From the NCBI GenBank assembly GCA_934464615.1, contig CAKSKA010000008.1:1-64000 (forward strand): a stretch of 64,000 nucleotides of DNA. Reading direction: 5' to 3'. A program made the translations under genes and the position numbers. The notes below the pieces were generated by a model. That model was given only the letters and a program-made list of their open reading frames with translations. It was not told the DNA's origin and ran no database searches. Positions 53,102 to 61,123 of the stretch are shown piece by piece (within the stretch, counting starts at the first letter, position 1; each line of letters starts with the position of its first letter). The stretch comes from an uncultured Eubacteriales bacterium (GTDB taxonomy: Bacteria; Bacillota; Clostridia; Oscillospirales; Acutalibacteraceae).

Positions 53102-53807
53102 AAACATTTACGGCACAATAGGGATTATAGCAGCCGATAGTGACGAGTATGCTCCGCTTGAAAACAAAATTGCGGAGTACGGCGCCGTGCCTGCAACCGT
53201 TGCAGGCAGACCGGCACACAGGTTTAAGGTTAAATCGAAAAACGGCGGGCAGGATATATCGGTAATATCCGTGCATTGCGGTATAGGCAAGGTTAATGCG
53301 GCGGCAACAGCCGCCGCACTTTGTGAAACCGGCGTTAAAGCGATTTTGAATTACGGGTTGTCCGGCGGTATATCCGGTGTGTCAAAGGGACAGGTGTGTA
53401 TTCCGGATAAATTTTTGGAGCATGATTTTGACCTTTGCTGCATAGGCTATAAACCTGCACAGAAACCGGATCAGGACAAGTATATTTATAATTCCGATAT
53501 TACTTTGGCAGACAGCCTTAAATCGCTTTTTCCGTGCGCTAAAGGCGGTACGGCGGTTACGGGCGACAGTTTTGTGCAAAGCAGTGAAAAACGCGAATTT
53601 TTAAAGAATGAATTCGGCGCTGTCTGCTGTGATATGGAAACGGCGGCAATTGCTTCTGTTTGCAATGCGTACGGTGTGCCGTTTGCGGCTTTAAGACTTA
53701 TTTCCGACGATGCCGGCGACGATGCCGGTGTATCATATCGTGAGGTAAATGCCGTTCCGCATTACGAAATTGTTGACGCGATACTGCAAACAGCATCGAT
53801 TTTTTAG
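53091..53807 (+). CDS. mtnN: 5'-methylthioadenosine/S-adenosylhomocysteine nucleosidase
   Basis: 238 aa. IGIIAADSDEYAPLENK, HCGIGKVNAAATAAAL, LSGGISGVSKG, TGDSFVQ, DMETAAIASVC (catalytic Glu region) and SDDAGDDAG (catalytic Asp) match MTAN. It hydrolyses SAH and MTA, recycling SAM by-products and feeding AI-2 synthesis if LuxS exists elsewhere. The start lies within the zinc-ribbon gene; ribosome site is weak (CAGGATG). Confidence 0.9.
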   Translation: MNSKNIYGTIGIIAADSDEYAPLENKIAEYGAVPATVAGRPAHRFKVKSKNGGQDISVISVHCGIGKVNAAATAAALCETGVKAILNYGLSGGISGVSKGQVCIPDKFLEHDFDLCCIGYKPAQKPDQDKYIYNSDITLADSLKSLFPCAKGGTAVTGDSFVQSSEKREFLKNEFGAVCCDMETAAIASVCNAYGVPFAALRLISDDAGDDAGVSYREVNAVPHYEIVDAILQTASIF

Positions 53808-53847
53808 GTAAAATTCACTTAAAATGTGAAAAATGCTTAATAATCTA

Positions 53848-53876
53848 TTGATTTTTTAATAAAAATATGGTAAAAG
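53848..53876 (+). promoter_or_regulatory. Probable promoter of mazG (leaderless)
   Basis: -35 TTGATT (53848-53853), 17-nt spacer, -10 TAAAAG (53871-53876). Transcription would start near 53882-53884, at the ATG. No ribosome site is present. Confidence 0.45.
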
Positions 53877-53882
53877 TATATT

Positions 53883-54611
53883 ATGAAAGATTTAAAAGAC
53901 AAATATACGTTTGAAGAACTTGTTGAAATCATACGCGTTTTACGCGCTCCCGGCGGCTGTCCGTGGGATGCGGAACAAACCCATAAATCCATACGCAACG
54001 CTTTTATTGAGGAAACTTATGAAGCTGTGGACGCGATAGACCGTGGGAACGATACCGATTTGTGCGAGGAACTCGGCGATGTGCTGCTGCAGATATTGCT
54101 TCATTCGCAAATAGCGGCAGAAGAAAATTCTTTTAATATTGACGATGTTGCCGACACGTTGGCGCGCAAGATGATACTAAGGCATCCACACGTTTTCGGT
54201 AATGTGAAAGTCGAAGATACGCAGCAGGTGCTTGATAATTGGGATGCAATTAAAAAGCAGGAAAAAAATCAGGTTACGGCTGCGCAAACACTTTACAGCG
54301 TACCTATGTCATTTCCGGCGCTTATGCGTGCACAAAAGGTACAAAAGCGTGCGGTAAAAGCAGGTGCCGTACCGCCGGATGTATCAAAAAGTATTGACAA
54401 CTGCATTGCGTTGCTTGAAAAAATCAAAAACGGCGGAGATATAGGACAGGCTTTGGGTAAATTGCTGTTTTTGGCAGCAGGCGTTTTTATGACCGAAAAC
54501 ACAGACGCCGAGCAAACGCTTAATGCCGAAACGGATAGATTTATACAAAAATTCGAAAGTCTTGAAAAAGACGGACAGGATTTTAAAAATTGCTTAACAG
54601 CGGAAGTTTAA
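53883..54611 (+). CDS. mazG: Nucleoside triphosphate pyrophosphohydrolase MazG
   Basis: 242 aa. The MazG metal motif EExYE...EELGD appears as FIEETYEAVDAI and CEELGDVLLQI, preceded by GGCPWDAEQTHKS. The second MazG domain is degenerate. It hydrolyses (d)NTPs to monophosphates. It has no ribosome site; see promoter. It begins the mazG-hup-rqcP-yabP-yabQ-divIC-yabR order conserved with B. subtilis. Confidence 0.94.
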   Translation: MKDLKDKYTFEELVEIIRVLRAPGGCPWDAEQTHKSIRNAFIEETYEAVDAIDRGNDTDLCEELGDVLLQILLHSQIAAEENSFNIDDVADTLARKMILRHPHVFGNVKVEDTQQVLDNWDAIKKQEKNQVTAAQTLYSVPMSFPALMRAQKVQKRAVKAGAVPPDVSKSIDNCIALLEKIKNGGDIGQALGKLLFLAAGVFMTENTDAEQTLNAETDRFIQKFESLEKDGQDFKNCLTAEV

Positions 54612-54653
54612 AAGACAACAACCGTTGATAATAAAAAATGGAGGTAATCTCAA

Positions 54654-54926
54654 ATGAACAAAACAGAATTGGTAGCAGCTATTGCAGAAAAAACCGGTCT
54701 TGCTAAAAAGGACGCTGAAAAAGCTCTTGCAGCTTTTGTAGAAACTGTTGAAGCTGAACTTAAGAAAGGCGAAAAAATCCAGCTTGTAGGCTTTGGTACT
54801 TTTGAAGTACGCGAGCGCGCTGCAAGAAACGGAATTAACCCGCTTACAAAGCAGCCCATAAAGATTGCTGCTGCAAAGAATCCCGTATTCAAGGCAGGCA
54901 AGGCTTTAAAGGATGCTATTAAATAA
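54654..54926 (+). CDS. hup: HU DNA-binding protein
   Basis: 90 aa. MNKTELVAAIAEKTGL, VGFGTFEVRERAARNGINP (the DNA-binding arm with RNP) and KAGKALKDAIK at the end. It compacts and bends the chromosome. GGAGG precedes ATG. A terminator after it separates it from rqcP. hup between mazG and yabO/rqcP is a common Clostridia arrangement. Confidence 0.97.
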   Translation: MNKTELVAAIAEKTGLAKKDAEKALAAFVETVEAELKKGEKIQLVGFGTFEVRERAARNGINPLTKQPIKIAAAKNPVFKAGKALKDAIK

Positions 54927-54944
54927 TTAATTTAATCAGTTATA

Positions 54945-54976
54945 AAAGCCGCCTTCGTGGCGGCTTTATTTTTTTA
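54945..54976 (+). terminator. hup terminator
   Basis: AAAGCCGCC/GGCGGCTTT stem with TTCGT loop followed by A and seven T residues. rqcP begins 12 nt later. Confidence 0.85.
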
Positions 54977-54987
54977 AGAGGTAGAAA

Positions 54988-55230
54988 ATGAGAATTGACA
55001 AATATCTTAAAGTTTCCCGCATAATTAAACGCCGCACCGTTGCAAACGAGGCTTGCGATGCAGGCCGCGTTAAGGTTGACGGCAAACCCGTGAGGGCTTC
55101 TTACGATGTTAAAACAGGCGACATAATTGAAATAGCTTTCGGCGCGCGTACTGTTAAAGTAGAGGTAATAAACGTCAGTGAAGTTATAAAAAAAGAGGAC
55201 GCAGAGAGCCTGTACAGAGTGATAGACTGA
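54988..55230 (+). CDS. rqcP: S4-domain RNA-binding protein RqcP (YabO)
   Basis: 80 aa. A single S4 domain: MRIDKYLKVSRIIKRR and AGRVKVDGKPV with tail GDIIEIAFGARTVKVEV. In B. subtilis RqcP works with RqcH in ribosome quality control by C-terminal alanine tailing; RqcH is not in this window. GAGGTAG precedes ATG. Follows the hup terminator directly. Confidence 0.93.
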   Translation: MRIDKYLKVSRIIKRRTVANEACDAGRVKVDGKPVRASYDVKTGDIIEIAFGARTVKVEVINVSEVIKKEDAESLYRVID

Positions 55231-55285
55231 TATAAAAAGTATTAAACCGCACATCTTATAATATATTTATTATGAGGTGTTTTAT

Positions 55286-55555
55286 ATGGCTGAAGATGTA
55301 TCCCTTTTGCATAACATAATTATCGAAAACCGTAAATCAACCGTATTGTCGGGAATACGGGAAGTGTTAGGCTACAGCAGCGACGCGGTCGATCTTGTGA
55401 CCGTTATGGGAAATCTGAGTATACGAGGTACGGATTTAAAAATAGAATCGTTCAGCACCGATAAAGGCGATATGACCGTAACCGGACTTGTTGTTGCACT
55501 TGTGTACACTACCGACAGCAAAAAAACCGGATTTTTTGCAAAGCTGTTTAAATAG
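55286..55555 (+). CDS. yabP: Sporulation protein YabP
   Basis: 89 aa. NIIIENRKSTVLSGIREVL and GNLSIRGTDLKIESFST are family hallmarks. YabP and YabQ are needed for spore cortex formation. GAGGTG lies before ATG 55286. Together with yabQ it suggests the organism has at least the genetic potential to sporulate. Confidence 0.92.
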   Translation: MAEDVSLLHNIIIENRKSTVLSGIREVLGYSSDAVDLVTVMGNLSIRGTDLKIESFSTDKGDMTVTGLVVALVYTTDSKKTGFFAKLFK

Positions 55556-55557
55556 CA

Positions 55558-56046
55558 ATGTGGATAGTAAGCAATTCGTTACAGATTTCTTCATTTTTGT
55601 GGTGCGTCTTATTCGGTGCGGCGTACCGCCTGTTTTATGATTTTTTCAGGGCGCTGCGCGCGTCGGTTAAGTTTACGGATACAGCCGTATTTTTTCAGGA
55701 TATAATTTATTTTGCGGTGATTTCGGTTTTTACATTTATTGTTTTTCTGGGGTTTACCTGCGGCCAGATACGGCTTTATATTTTTGCGGCGTTGGCGCTT
55801 GGGTTTTTAATATGCAGTTTTACACTCTCAAAACTGCTTTTCGGTATGCTTGTATGGATTTTTGAAAAAAATATTAAATTTATCCGCTTTGTAAAACGCA
55901 TTTTAGGCAAAGTATTTGGTTATATTTCACTACAAATCGGTAAAGTTTTTGCATTTTTCGGGAAAATTTGCAAAAATACATATGTTTTTTTAAAAAATAT
56001 CTTGAAACGCAAAGGTAAAATAGTGTATACTGAAAGAAATGTATGA
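55558..56046 (+). CDS. yabQ: Spore cortex biosynthesis protein YabQ
   Basis: 162 aa. Four or five transmembrane segments, opening with SSFLWCVLFGAAYRLFYDFFRALR as in the YabQ family. Located on the spore outer membrane in B. subtilis. No ribosome site; it starts 2 nt after the yabP stop, so translation is coupled. C-terminal basic tail. Confidence 0.87.
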   Translation: MWIVSNSLQISSFLWCVLFGAAYRLFYDFFRALRASVKFTDTAVFFQDIIYFAVISVFTFIVFLGFTCGQIRLYIFAALALGFLICSFTLSKLLFGMLVWIFEKNIKFIRFVKRILGKVFGYISLQIGKVFAFFGKICKNTYVFLKNILKRKGKIVYTERNV

Positions 56047-56071
56047 AACCAATTATTCGGTGGTGATTTTC

Positions 56072-56359
56072 TTGAAGGGCTCTGCCAAGGCAAGAGGCAG
56101 CGTAATTTTACGCGCGGTTATTTTGTGCTTGTCTGTTTATATGGTTGTAACACTGGGTATGCTGTGGGGAGAATTTCTGGAAAAACAAAAGGAACTTAAC
56201 AACAGGAAAAATGTGCGCTCATTAAAGGAAAATGAAATTGCGTCGATATCCGCGCTTCTTAACGGACCTGAGGAGGAAATAATCGAAAAAGCCGCCAGGG
56301 AAAGAATAAAGTGCGTTAAATCTGACGAGCAGGTTTACATAGATATATCGGGCAATTAA
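56072..56359 (+). CDS. divIC: Septum formation initiator DivIC/FtsB-type
   Basis: 95 aa. Short basic N-terminus, one TM (SVILRAVILCLSVYMVVTLG), then a coiled coil (LEKQKELNNRKNVRSLKENE) ending EKAARERIKCVKSDEQVYID. It is part of the divisome linker complex with FtsL and DivIB. I prefer TTG 56072 because GGTGGTGAT (one mismatch to full Shine-Dalgarno) is 5 nt upstream and the N-terminus then fits the family; the ATG at 56039 lacks a site. Confidence 0.85.
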   Translation: MKGSAKARGSVILRAVILCLSVYMVVTLGMLWGEFLEKQKELNNRKNVRSLKENEIASISALLNGPEEEIIEKAARERIKCVKSDEQVYIDISGN

Positions 56360-56395
56360 TTTTGTATATAAAAATTTGGGGGATTTTTGTAGGTT

Positions 56396-56836
56396 ATGGA
56401 AATTGAAGTCGGACAGATAGTCGAAGGAAAGATTACCGGTATAACCAATTTCGGCGTTTTTGTTGATTTGGGCGATTCAAAAACGGGTATGGTACATATT
56501 TCCGAAGTTGCACAGACTTTCGTGAGCAATATCAGGGATCACGTTAAAGAAGACGATGTTGTTAAAATGAAAGTTCTGGGTATTTCGGATGACGGTAAAA
56601 TAAGCCTCAGCATTAAGCGCGCGGCAGAGCAGCAAAGGCCTGAACGTCCGCGCAGGACCGCACCGGCACAACAGCAAATAGACAGCAGCTTTGTGTGGAC
56701 TGCAAGAAAAAACGAGCCGGCGTCGTTTGAGGAAATGATGAATCGTTTTAAACAAACAAGCGAGGAAAAATTTTCCGACCTTAAACGCAAAAATCCTGAT
56801 GCACGCAGGGTAAAACGCTCATCGGGTGTAAAATAA
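56396..56836 (+). CDS. yabR: S1-domain RNA-binding protein YabR
   Basis: 146 aa. An S1 domain in residues 1-75 (EVGQIVEGKITGITNFGVFVDLG, GMVHISEVA, VKMKVLGISDDGKISLSIK) and a disordered basic tail. It follows divIC as in B. subtilis. Role in RNA binding; exact target unknown. Ribosome site is modest (GTAGG close to ATG). Confidence 0.9.
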   Translation: MEIEVGQIVEGKITGITNFGVFVDLGDSKTGMVHISEVAQTFVSNIRDHVKEDDVVKMKVLGISDDGKISLSIKRAAEQQRPERPRRTAPAQQQIDSSFVWTARKNEPASFEEMMNRFKQTSEEKFSDLKRKNPDARRVKRSSGVK

Positions 56837-56842
56837 TAATTG

Positions 56843-56870
56843 CGGCAGACAGTACAGTCTGCCGTTTTTT
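56843..56870 (+). terminator. yabR terminator
   Basis: CGGCAGAC/GTCTGCCG stem and six T residues. The next gene starts 16 nt after with GAGGGGA. Confidence 0.85.
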
Positions 56871-56885
56871 AATGAGGGGAATATA

Positions 56886-58004
56886 ATGGAAAATTTAAAA
56901 TTCGTAGCACCGTGCCTTTTCGGTGTTGAGGGAATTTTAGCAGACGAACTTAAAAGATTCGGTATAAAAAACGTACAGGCGCAAAACGGCAGGGTATTGT
57001 TTGAGGGCGATTTTAATACACTGGCGTTTGCCAATATAAATTCACGCTATGCGGAGCGTGTGCTTATTAATATGGGCGAGTTTACGGCGGTTACTTTTAC
57101 ACAACTTTTTGATAATGTAAAAAACATACCGTGGGAAAACTTTATAGGCAAGACCGACGCTTTTCCGGTTAACGGATACAGCCTGAATTCTGCCTTGTTC
57201 AGCGTCCCGGATTGCCAGTCTATAATTAAAAAAGCAATAGTGGAACGCCTTAAATCAAAGTACGGTATTTCGTGGTTTGAGGAAACGGGAAGCGAATACA
57301 AAATACGCTTTTCCATACTTAAGGACGCTGTTACACTTATGATAGATACTTCGGGCGAGCCTTTGCACAAAAGGGGATACAGGCGTTCTTCCAACGAAGC
57401 GCCGCTTAAGGAAACACTGGCGGCGGCGATGTGCGATACTGCAAGAATATACCCCGATACATACATTTCCGATCCGTTTTGCGGTTCCGGCACCATACTT
57501 ATTGAAGCAGCCCTGCATGCCGCACATATAGCCCCCGGACTTAACAGGTATTTTGCGGCGGAAAGATTTGCCGCCGTTCCGGATAAAGTTTGGCGTGAGG
57601 AAAGAACGCGCGCGATGGACAGTGTGCGCCATAATATTGATTTTACGGCTGTCGGATATGATATTGACGAGCAGTGTGTGGAACTTACCCAAAACAATGC
57701 CAAAAAAGCGGGTGTGGGTAAATATATTAAGGCGTATAAGGCCGATATAAAGGATTTTAAAGTACCTGACAGGAAAAGTATAGTTATTACAAATCCGCCT
57801 TACGGCGAACGACTTTTGGATGTGCAGGCGGCGGAAAAACTGTATGAGACAATGGGACAGGTGTTTGTAAAGCAGGAAAACAAAAAGTATTATGTAATAA
57901 GTCCGCATGATGAGTTTGAAAAATTTTTCGGCAGACCGGCGGATAAACGCAGAAAATTTTATAACGGTATGATTAAATGCCAGTTGTTTATGTATTTCAG
58001 ATAA
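56886..58004 (+). CDS. THUMP-domain RNA methyltransferase (RlmL/Trm14-like)
   Basis: 372 aa. N-terminal ferredoxin-like plus THUMP region (FVAPCLFGVEGILADEL, FTQLFDNVKNIPW), then a Rossmann-fold methyltransferase with SDPFCGSGTILIEAAL and catalytic NPPYGERL. Relatives make m2G in 23S rRNA or tRNA; target base unresolved. GAGGGG precedes ATG. A lipid kinase gene follows 12 nt later. Confidence 0.9.
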   Translation: MENLKFVAPCLFGVEGILADELKRFGIKNVQAQNGRVLFEGDFNTLAFANINSRYAERVLINMGEFTAVTFTQLFDNVKNIPWENFIGKTDAFPVNGYSLNSALFSVPDCQSIIKKAIVERLKSKYGISWFEETGSEYKIRFSILKDAVTLMIDTSGEPLHKRGYRRSSNEAPLKETLAAAMCDTARIYPDTYISDPFCGSGTILIEAALHAAHIAPGLNRYFAAERFAAVPDKVWREERTRAMDSVRHNIDFTAVGYDIDEQCVELTQNNAKKAGVGKYIKAYKADIKDFKVPDRKSIVITNPPYGERLLDVQAAEKLYETMGQVFVKQENKKYYVISPHDEFEKFFGRPADKRRKFYNGMIKCQLFMYFR

Positions 58005-58016
58005 GAGGCGAAGATT

Positions 58017-58949
58017 ATGAGGTATGTTTTTATAATTAATCCCGTGGCAGGAAAAGGCAATGCCGAACAACAGGTTTTGCCGCAAATTAAACAACATTTT
58101 GCCGATAACAGCGACGTTAGTTTTTATGTTACGGAATATGCAGGTCAGGCAAAAGACATTGCTGTGGCAGAAGCGCAAAAGGGCGATAAGGTACGCATTT
58201 TTGCCTGCGGCGGAGAAGGAACCGGTTTTGAAATTTTAAACGGAATTATAGATTATAAAAATGTAGAATTGGGGGTTGTGCCCTGCGGCTCTGCAAATGA
58301 TTTTTTGAAATACTACGGCGACCGTGAAGATTTTACCGATATAAAGGAACTTATAAACGGCGTTGCAGTGCCTATTGATATAATTAAAGCGGATGAATTT
58401 TACTGTATAAACGGTTGCTCTGTAGGTATGGATGCGGTTGTTGCGGACGATATGCGGCTGTTTAAAAAATGGCCGCTGGTTTCCGGCAGTATGGCATACA
58501 AGTTGGCTATTGTTAAAACTTTTTTACGCAAACTCGGTTGTAAACTGAAAATAACCATAAACGGCACCGCGCAAAGCATTAAAAACTGTTTGTTTGTTGT
58601 ATGTGCAAACGGTCCCGTGTACGGCGGCGGTTACATAAGCGCGCCGAATGCGCAGCCGTCCGACGGCAAACTTGATTATACCGTTGTTCAAACAGTGCCG
58701 AAGTTTAAAATACCTTCGTTTTTAAAATTGTATGAAAAGGGCAAACATGCACAACTTCCGTTTTGCGAACTGGGTAATTGCAATACGCTTGAAGTCGAGG
58801 CCGAAAAGGCAGTGCCTATAAATCTTGACGGCGAAATAATACACCGCAAAAAAATTAAATTCAGCATTATAAAGCAGGCGGTAAATTTTGTTTTACCGCA
58901 AAAAACAGCCGGACGATTGGTAAATAACGCCGAAAAAGTTACAGTGTGA
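58017..58949 (+). CDS. Diacylglycerol kinase/lipid kinase family protein (GGEGT variant)
   Basis: 310 aa. N-terminal INPVAGKGNAEQQ, the ATP-loop motif normally GGDGT here GGEGT (65-69, Asp to Glu), and LGVVPCGSANDFLKYYG, YGGGYISAPNAQPSDG and LDGEIIHRKKI in the C-terminal domain. Members phosphorylate diacylglycerol or other lipids. AAGAGG precedes ATG. Confidence 0.85.
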   Translation: MRYVFIINPVAGKGNAEQQVLPQIKQHFADNSDVSFYVTEYAGQAKDIAVAEAQKGDKVRIFACGGEGTGFEILNGIIDYKNVELGVVPCGSANDFLKYYGDREDFTDIKELINGVAVPIDIIKADEFYCINGCSVGMDAVVADDMRLFKKWPLVSGSMAYKLAIVKTFLRKLGCKLKITINGTAQSIKNCLFVVCANGPVYGGGYISAPNAQPSDGKLDYTVVQTVPKFKIPSFLKLYEKGKHAQLPFCELGNCNTLEVEAEKAVPINLDGEIIHRKKIKFSIIKQAVNFVLPQKTAGRLVNNAEKVTV

Positions 58950-58968
58950 AAAAATTTTCCAAAAGCAC

Positions 58969-58996
58969 TTGATTTTTTTGAAAAAATGATTAAAAT
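58969..58996 (+). promoter_or_regulatory. groESL promoter
   Basis: -35 TTGATT (58969-58974), 16-nt spacer, -10 TAAAAT (58991-58996), just upstream of the CIRCE operator. Confidence 0.6.
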
Positions 58997-59001
58997 ATAA
59001 A

Positions 59002-59028
59002 TTAGCACTCAAAGAGTTAAAGTGCTAA
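59002..59028 (+). promoter_or_regulatory. CIRCE operator (HrcA site)
   Basis: TTAGCACTC-N9-AAGTGCTAA differs from the consensus right arm GAGTGCTAA by one base (first G to A). It overlaps the transcription start of groESL, so HrcA repression and heat-shock induction are expected. hrcA is not in the window. Confidence 0.92.
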
Positions 59029-59062
59029 TTTATATTTTTTTATAAAAATTGGAGGCATTATT

Positions 59063-59347
59063 ATGACAATCAAACCTTTGTTTGATAAAGTTGTAACTAA
59101 ACTTACGGATGCCGAGGATACCACAAAAAGCGGTATAATTTTGGCATCTGCTGCTAAAGAAAAACCCCAGATTGCCGAAGTTGTTGCGGTAGGCCCCGGA
59201 GGTGTTGTTGACGGCAACGAAGTGGTAATGACACTTAAAGTCGGCGACAAAGTTCTGGTAAGCAAATATGCCGGAACCGAAGTAAAACTCGACGGTGAGG
59301 AATACTGCATTGTCCGCCAGTCTGATGTTTTGGCTATTGTAGAATAA
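59063..59347 (+). CDS. groES: Co-chaperonin GroES
   Basis: 94 aa. MTIKPLFDKVVTKL, KSGIILASAAKEKPQ (mobile loop) and VLVSKYAGTEVKLDGEEY. It caps GroEL in protein folding. GGAGG precedes ATG; groEL follows 15 nt later under CIRCE control. Confidence 0.97.
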   Translation: MTIKPLFDKVVTKLTDAEDTTKSGIILASAAKEKPQIAEVVAVGPGGVVDGNEVVMTLKVGDKVLVSKYAGTEVKLDGEEYCIVRQSDVLAIVE

Positions 59348-59362
59348 TCGGAGGTTTTAATT

Positions 59363-61003
59363 ATGGCTAAAAATATTATTTACGGTGAAGAAGCAAGAAA
59401 AGCGTTGCAGGCCGGTGTTGATAAATTGGCTGATACCGTTAAGGTAACATTGGGACCTAAAGGCCGTAATGTTGTGCTTGATAAGAAATACGGTTCGCCC
59501 CTTATTACAAACGACGGCGTTACAATCGCAAAGGAAATAGAACTTGAAGATCCTTTTGAAAATATGGGCGCACAGCTTGTAAAAGAGGTTTCGGTTAAAA
59601 CCAACGACGCAGCGGGCGACGGTACGACAACCGCTACGGTCTTGGCACAGGCACTTATACTTGAGGGTATGAAGAACGTTGCCGCAGGCGCAAACCCCAT
59701 GGTAGTTAAAAAAGGTATTAAAAAGGCTGTTGACGAAGCGGTTAAGACCGTTGTTGCCAACTCCAAAAAAGTAAGCGGCAGCGATGATATTGCAAGAGTT
59801 GCCACAGTTTCCGCAGGAGATGAAGTAATAGGCAAGCTGATAGCGCAGGCAATGGAAAAAGTAAGCGCAGACGGCGTTATTACGGTTGAAGAATCCAAAA
59901 CAGCCGAAACTTACACCGAAGTTGTCGAAGGTATGCAGTTTGACAGAGGCTACCTTTCTCCGTATCTTGTAACCGATACCGATAAGATGGAGGCGGTTCT
60001 TGATGATCCGCTTATCCTTATAACCGATAAAAAAATCAGCAATATTCAAGAACTTTTACCGTTGCTTGAGCAGATTGTTCAGTCCGGCAAAAAGTTGCTT
60101 ATTATTGCCGAGGATATTGAGAGCGAAGCGTTGTCCACACTTGTACTTAACAAGTTGCGCGGTACATTTACCTGCGTTGCGGTTAAAGCTCCGGGATTCG
60201 GCGACAGAAGGAAAGAAATGCTGCGTGATATAGCAATTCTTACAGGCGGCGAAGTTATTACCGAAGAATTAGGTCTTGAACTTAAGGATACAACCATGGC
60301 ACAGCTCGGTAAAGCACGTCAGGTTAAAGTAGGTAAAGAAAACACCATTATAGTTGACGGTGCAGGCAACAGCGATGAAATTAAAGCGCGTGTTGCACAA
60401 ATAAAGACACAGATAGAAACCACCACTTCCGATTTCGACAGAGAGAAATTGCAGGAGCGCCTTGCAAAACTCTCCGGCGGTGTTGCCGTAATTAAGGTCG
60501 GTGCCGCTACCGAAATTGAAATGAAGGATAAAAAACTGCGCATAGAGGATGCTTTGTCCGCAACAAAAGCGGCTGTTGAAGAGGGCATAGTTGCAGGCGG
60601 CGGCGTTGCGCTTGTTAACGCAATTTCGGCTGTTGAAGAACTTGTTAAAACAACCGAGGGCGATGAGAAGACAGGCGTTAATATCGTGCTTAAAGCACTT
60701 GAAGCGCCTATACGTCAGATCGCGCACAATGCAGGTCTTGAGGGCAGTGTAATAGTTGATAAGATTGTTTCTTCCGGTAAAGCAAATTACGGATTTGACG
60801 CTTACAACGAAGTTTATACCGATATGATTTCCGCCGGTATAGTAGATCCTACAAAGGTAACGCGTTCCGCACTTCAAAATGCAGCAAGCGTTGCCGCTAT
60901 GGTTCTTACTACCGAGTCCCTTGTGGCAGATAAACCCGAGGACAATGCAAATGCAGCAGCGGCTGCTGCGGCAGCAGGCGCCGGCATGGGCGGTATGTAT
61001 TAA
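59363..61003 (+). CDS. groEL: Chaperonin GroEL
   Basis: 546 aa. VKVTLGPKGRNVVLDKKYG, ATP-site NDAAGDGTTTATVLAQA, and Gly-Met rich tail (AGAGMGGMY). It folds proteins in the double-ring chamber with GroES. CIRCE-regulated operon ends at the terminator at 61023. Confidence 0.98.
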   Translation: MAKNIIYGEEARKALQAGVDKLADTVKVTLGPKGRNVVLDKKYGSPLITNDGVTIAKEIELEDPFENMGAQLVKEVSVKTNDAAGDGTTTATVLAQALILEGMKNVAAGANPMVVKKGIKKAVDEAVKTVVANSKKVSGSDDIARVATVSAGDEVIGKLIAQAMEKVSADGVITVEESKTAETYTEVVEGMQFDRGYLSPYLVTDTDKMEAVLDDPLILITDKKISNIQELLPLLEQIVQSGKKLLIIAEDIESEALSTLVLNKLRGTFTCVAVKAPGFGDRRKEMLRDIAILTGGEVITEELGLELKDTTMAQLGKARQVKVGKENTIIVDGAGNSDEIKARVAQIKTQIETTTSDFDREKLQERLAKLSGGVAVIKVGAATEIEMKDKKLRIEDALSATKAAVEEGIVAGGGVALVNAISAVEELVKTTEGDEKTGVNIVLKALEAPIRQIAHNAGLEGSVIVDKIVSSGKANYGFDAYNEVYTDMISAGIVDPTKVTRSALQNAASVAAMVLTTESLVADKPEDNANAAAAAAAAGAGMGGMY

Positions 61004-61022
61004 TAATAAGTTTAACACTCTT

Positions 61023-61052
61023 GCGGTATCCGGTAACGGATACCGCTTTTTA
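61023..61052 (+). terminator. groESL terminator
   Basis: GCGGTATCCG/CGGATACCGC stem with GTAA loop and a T-run. Confidence 0.9.
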
Positions 61053-61053
61053 A

Positions 61054-61082
61054 TTGACATTGCGGCCGTTTTGTCGTATTAT
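61054..61082 (+). promoter_or_regulatory. pncB promoter
   Basis: Perfect -35 TTGACA (61054-61059), 17-nt spacer, -10 TATTAT (61077-61082), 41 nt before pncB. Confidence 0.75.
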
Positions 61083-61123
61083 ATATATAACTATGTATAT
61101 TATATTATTTAGGACGTGATTAA

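Noticed and set aside
60269..61060. 263-residue minus-strand frame opposite groEL
   Set aside because: Antisense of groEL with Cys/Tyr/Asn-rich composition typical of shadow frames.
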